Assembly: GCA_943359495.1 (NCBI GenBank)
Contig: CALRHY010000002.1
Coordinates: 1 to 24,371 of the forward strand
Length of the DNA stretch: 24,371 nt
Reading direction: 5' to 3'
Source: Candidatus Uhrbacteria bacterium RIFOXYB12_FULL_58_10
GTDB lineage: Bacteria; Patescibacteriota; Patescibacteriia; 2-12-FULL-57-11
Below the pieces are notes generated by a model. The model saw only the letters and a program-made list of their open reading frames with translations. It had not been told where the DNA came from and made no database searches. The translations under genes and the position numbers were made by a program. This document shows positions 22,400-24,371 of the stretch, one piece after another (position 1 is the stretch's first letter; every line of letters starts with the position of its first letter).

Positions 22400-24371
22400 A
22401 CCGTTGTTCGAGGTGCTGCCTTGGGAAGCTCAACGATAAACGTACTCCCCACATCTACTGTGCTCTCGACGCGAATACTGCCACCCATGCGCTGCAATAA
22501 GTTTTGGACAATAAAGAGCCCGAGCCCGGTCCCTTCGATATTCTGTGTTTCGCTCCGCTGGACACGGAAGAATTTGGTACACATTTTTGCGAGATCCGCA
22601 GGCGCAATGCCAATACCGGTATCTTTCACCAACAAGCAAACCGTCTCTTTTTTCTCCACCACAGAAATGACCACCGAACCATTCGGCCGATTGTATTTCA
22701 CTGCGTTCGTCAACAAATTCTGTACCACTTCCGTCACACGGCGTTGGTCAGCATAGACTATGCCTGTAATTATCCCTTCGTCCAAACGAATCCCTGCTTT
22801 TTTTGCCAATGGTTTCGCCACACGCACTGCTTCTTGCACCGCGTCGTTCAACGAAAATAGCATCGGGACGACGGGGACCGTTCCTTCGTCGAGGCGGGCG
22901 ATGTTCAACAAGTCTTCGACGAGGAGCAGGAGTTGTACGGATGCCTGATCAATATCACCAAACCGTTCCTGCATTTCCTTGGGTATACGATTCGTCCCTT
23001 TCTGCTCTTTCAAAAATTCAATATTCCAACGAATTGCATTGACCGGTGCACGCAGTTCATGAGCAGCCACAAAAACGAATTCGTCCTTCAAACGGACAAT
23101 CTCTTTTTCATGCGCTTGCGAGCGTTCGTACGCAGATTGCAATGCATTTTCCCGATCAGTTAATTGCTGTGCCAAACGCACACGGTCACTGATGTCTTCG
23201 ACGAGCATGATCACCATAGAGATCACTCCTTTGGCATCGCGGATCGGCGCGCCGGTAATGCGTAGGTAGTGTCGGTCGCCGCTCTGCCCGGTAATGACCC
23301 CATCTTCATCAATAACCGCCTTCTGTCCACGGACGACAAGAGCAGGAACGAGCTGTGTTGGTGTATATGGTGTCCCATCGCGATGCTGCAGCTGGAAACG
23401 ACGAATCAGGGCTTTTGGATCACCGAGCACCGTACTTTCGCCATCAAAAATCTGGGCAATCTGGCCGTTCATCAGGATCGGTTGCAGGCCTTTTGCCCGA
23501 AGTAACGCAAAACCAATCGGCAAGGCGTTGGTGACAGCCGAAAGCCGTGCCTCTTCTTGGAGGATCAATGTTTTTTGCGCGCGGACATGCTCAAGTAAAT
23601 GCTCGCGCTCCTCGAACAACGCAGCGAGTTCTGTTCCGAATCCGAGCGGCAATGCAAAAAAACCAGTAATCTGGAGGAGGAAGGCGAAGAAAAACCAGAG
23701 ATCAAACTCTTGCCGTGAAACCAACATGGCAAGGCTGGCCAGCAATTGAAAACCAAAAAAGAGAGAGATCCAGGCGTACTGCGGCTCCTGTTTTTTTTCT
23801 TCATGGACACGTGACAAAAAAACGCCGGCGATGAGAAGTCCAAGAAAAGAAAGCAACTCCCACGGCCTACCAATCACACCAGCGTGCGCCCCGAGCAACA
23901 GCGGTTCCCACCAACGCAAAAGGTGAAAAAACAAAAGTGTGCTCAAACCAAGCAGTACGACCACACCAACCACCCATGGGATGGTCATGACTTTTTTGCG
24001 CCGGAAAAGCAACGCACCACCTAAAAAAAACAAAACAAACGTACAGCGCCCAACAAACCACAGCAGATACGGATGGAGTGTCCCTGTCGCAAGCTTGGCA
24101 AGATCGGCCGCCATGTAAGCAACGCCGTACATGATCCCGAGGGTAAAAAAAAGCCCGGAAAAATACAGAAAAATCGGCAACGGTTGGATCCGATAGCGCC
24201 CAATTGAGGCAGCGCCGAGTCCAAGAATAAAAAAAGTGAAAAGAAAAATCAGTGTTTGATAGGCCGCCTCGGCGCCATAGACATGCAGCCGAACAATGGT
24301 CAAAAAATCCAACAGCGCAGCAATCACCAAAAATCCGAGAACCGTACGAAACAGACGAGAAAAAGAAGCCT
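22396..24371 (-). CDS. multi-TM PAS histidine kinase, 5' end cut off by window edge
   Basis: The frame is open to the right edge; 658 codons are seen. Residue numbers here count from the TTG at 24330, which I do not take as the true start because coding-like residues (ASFSRLFRTVLGF) precede it. The first ~230 residues form seven or so hydrophobic segments, a membrane sensor without a large outside loop. A coiled linker (LAALFEEREHLLEHVRAQK) leads to a PAS-like domain at ~260-385 (GITGQSGDRHYLRITGAP region), then FVFVAAHELRAPVNAIRW with His424 and the ATP-binding domain with LLTNAVKYNRPNG, DTGIG and GTGLGLFIVQNLL. All motifs are intact. It is the first visible gene of the pilus operon. Confidence 0.9.
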   Translation of the reverse strand, partial: ASFSRLFRTVLGFLVIAALLDFLTIVRLHVYGAEAAYQTLIFLFTFFILGLGAASIGRYRIQPLPIFLYFSGLFFTLGIMYGVAYMAADLAKLATGTLHPYLLWFVGRCTFVLFFLGGALLFRRKKVMTIPWVVGVVVLLGLSTLLFFHLLRWWEPLLLGAHAGVIGRPWELLSFLGLLIAGVFLSRVHEEKKQEPQYAWISLFFGFQLLASLAMLVSRQEFDLWFFFAFLLQITGFFALPLGFGTELAALFEEREHLLEHVRAQKTLILQEEARLSAVTNALPIGFALLRAKGLQPILMNGQIAQIFDGESTVLGDPKALIRRFQLQHRDGTPYTPTQLVPALVVRGQKAVIDEDGVITGQSGDRHYLRITGAPIRDAKGVISMVIMLVEDISDRVRLAQQLTDRENALQSAYERSQAHEKEIVRLKDEFVFVAAHELRAPVNAIRWNIEFLKEQKGTNRIPKEMQERFGDIDQASVQLLLLVEDLLNIARLDEGTVPVVPMLFSLNDAVQEAVRVAKPLAKKAGIRLDEGIITGIVYADQRRVTEVVQNLLTNAVKYNRPNGSVVISVVEKKETVCLLVKDTGIGIAPADLAKMCTKFFRVQRSETQNIEGTGLGLFIVQNLLQRMGGSIRVESTVDVGSTFIVELPKAAPRTTV

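Noticed and set aside
1..24371. Alternative genetic code with TGA as Gly, as in Gracilibacteria
   Set aside because: TGA ends several genes here at exactly the expected family lengths (nrdJ, GH1, the first kinase), and no in-frame TGA is needed.

Overview
The window looks like a piece of a Patescibacteria (CPR) chromosome, possibly an Uhrbacteria/Magasanikbacteria-type lineage; the order-level guess is weak. The support is a compact layout with 1-4 base overlaps or short gaps, almost no visible Shine-Dalgarno sequences, a type IV pilus locus without outer-membrane secretin genes, and a CPR-style pilus protein carrying a baseplate-J-like domain. TGA, TAG and TAA all end genes, so the code is the ordinary bacterial one. 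All genes but one are on the minus strand.

Left part (1-4715): a minus-strand unit made of a B12-dependent ribonucleotide reductase (nrdJ), two unrecognised small proteins and, running off the left edge, an ATP:corrinoid adenosyltransferase (cobO/btuR type). This pairs the enzyme that needs adenosylcobalamin with the enzyme that makes it. The roughly 310 bp upstream of nrdJ contains an extended -10 promoter flanked by two NrdR-box-like palindromes and, further down the leader, a terminator-like hairpin.

Middle-left (4716-8512): a DEDDy 3'-5' exonuclease-like protein, an intergenic inverted-repeat element built from four copies of an 18-mer, a membrane-anchored SAM methyltransferase, the only plus-strand gene (a cupredoxin-like lipoprotein), and an O-antigen-ligase-like polytopic membrane protein with TPR-like repeats. 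The last gene starts inside the loop of a perfect terminator hairpin that closes the pilus operon.

Right part (8535-24371): one long, nearly gap-free minus-strand run. In transcription order it holds a multi-TM PAS histidine kinase (5' end cut off), a GH1 beta-glycosidase, a second histidine kinase, a stand-alone receiver, PilB, PilC, a GspH/FimT pseudopilin, a 947-residue pilin-like protein with LVIVD beta-propeller repeats, a PilW/GspJ-like pseudopilin, a PilX-like protein, a PilM fused to a membrane-anchored extracytoplasmic domain, and three tandem paralogous pilins. I read this as a type IV pilus machine with its own sensor/regulator module, a large candidate tip adhesin, and a nearby candidate pilin glycosyltransferase. 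PilT, PilD, and separate PilN and PilO genes are not in the window.

The least conventional elements are the PilM-TM-baseplate-J-like fusion, the LVIVD-propeller pilin, the kinase/GH1/kinase/receiver head of the pilus operon, and the start codon embedded in a terminator hairpin.
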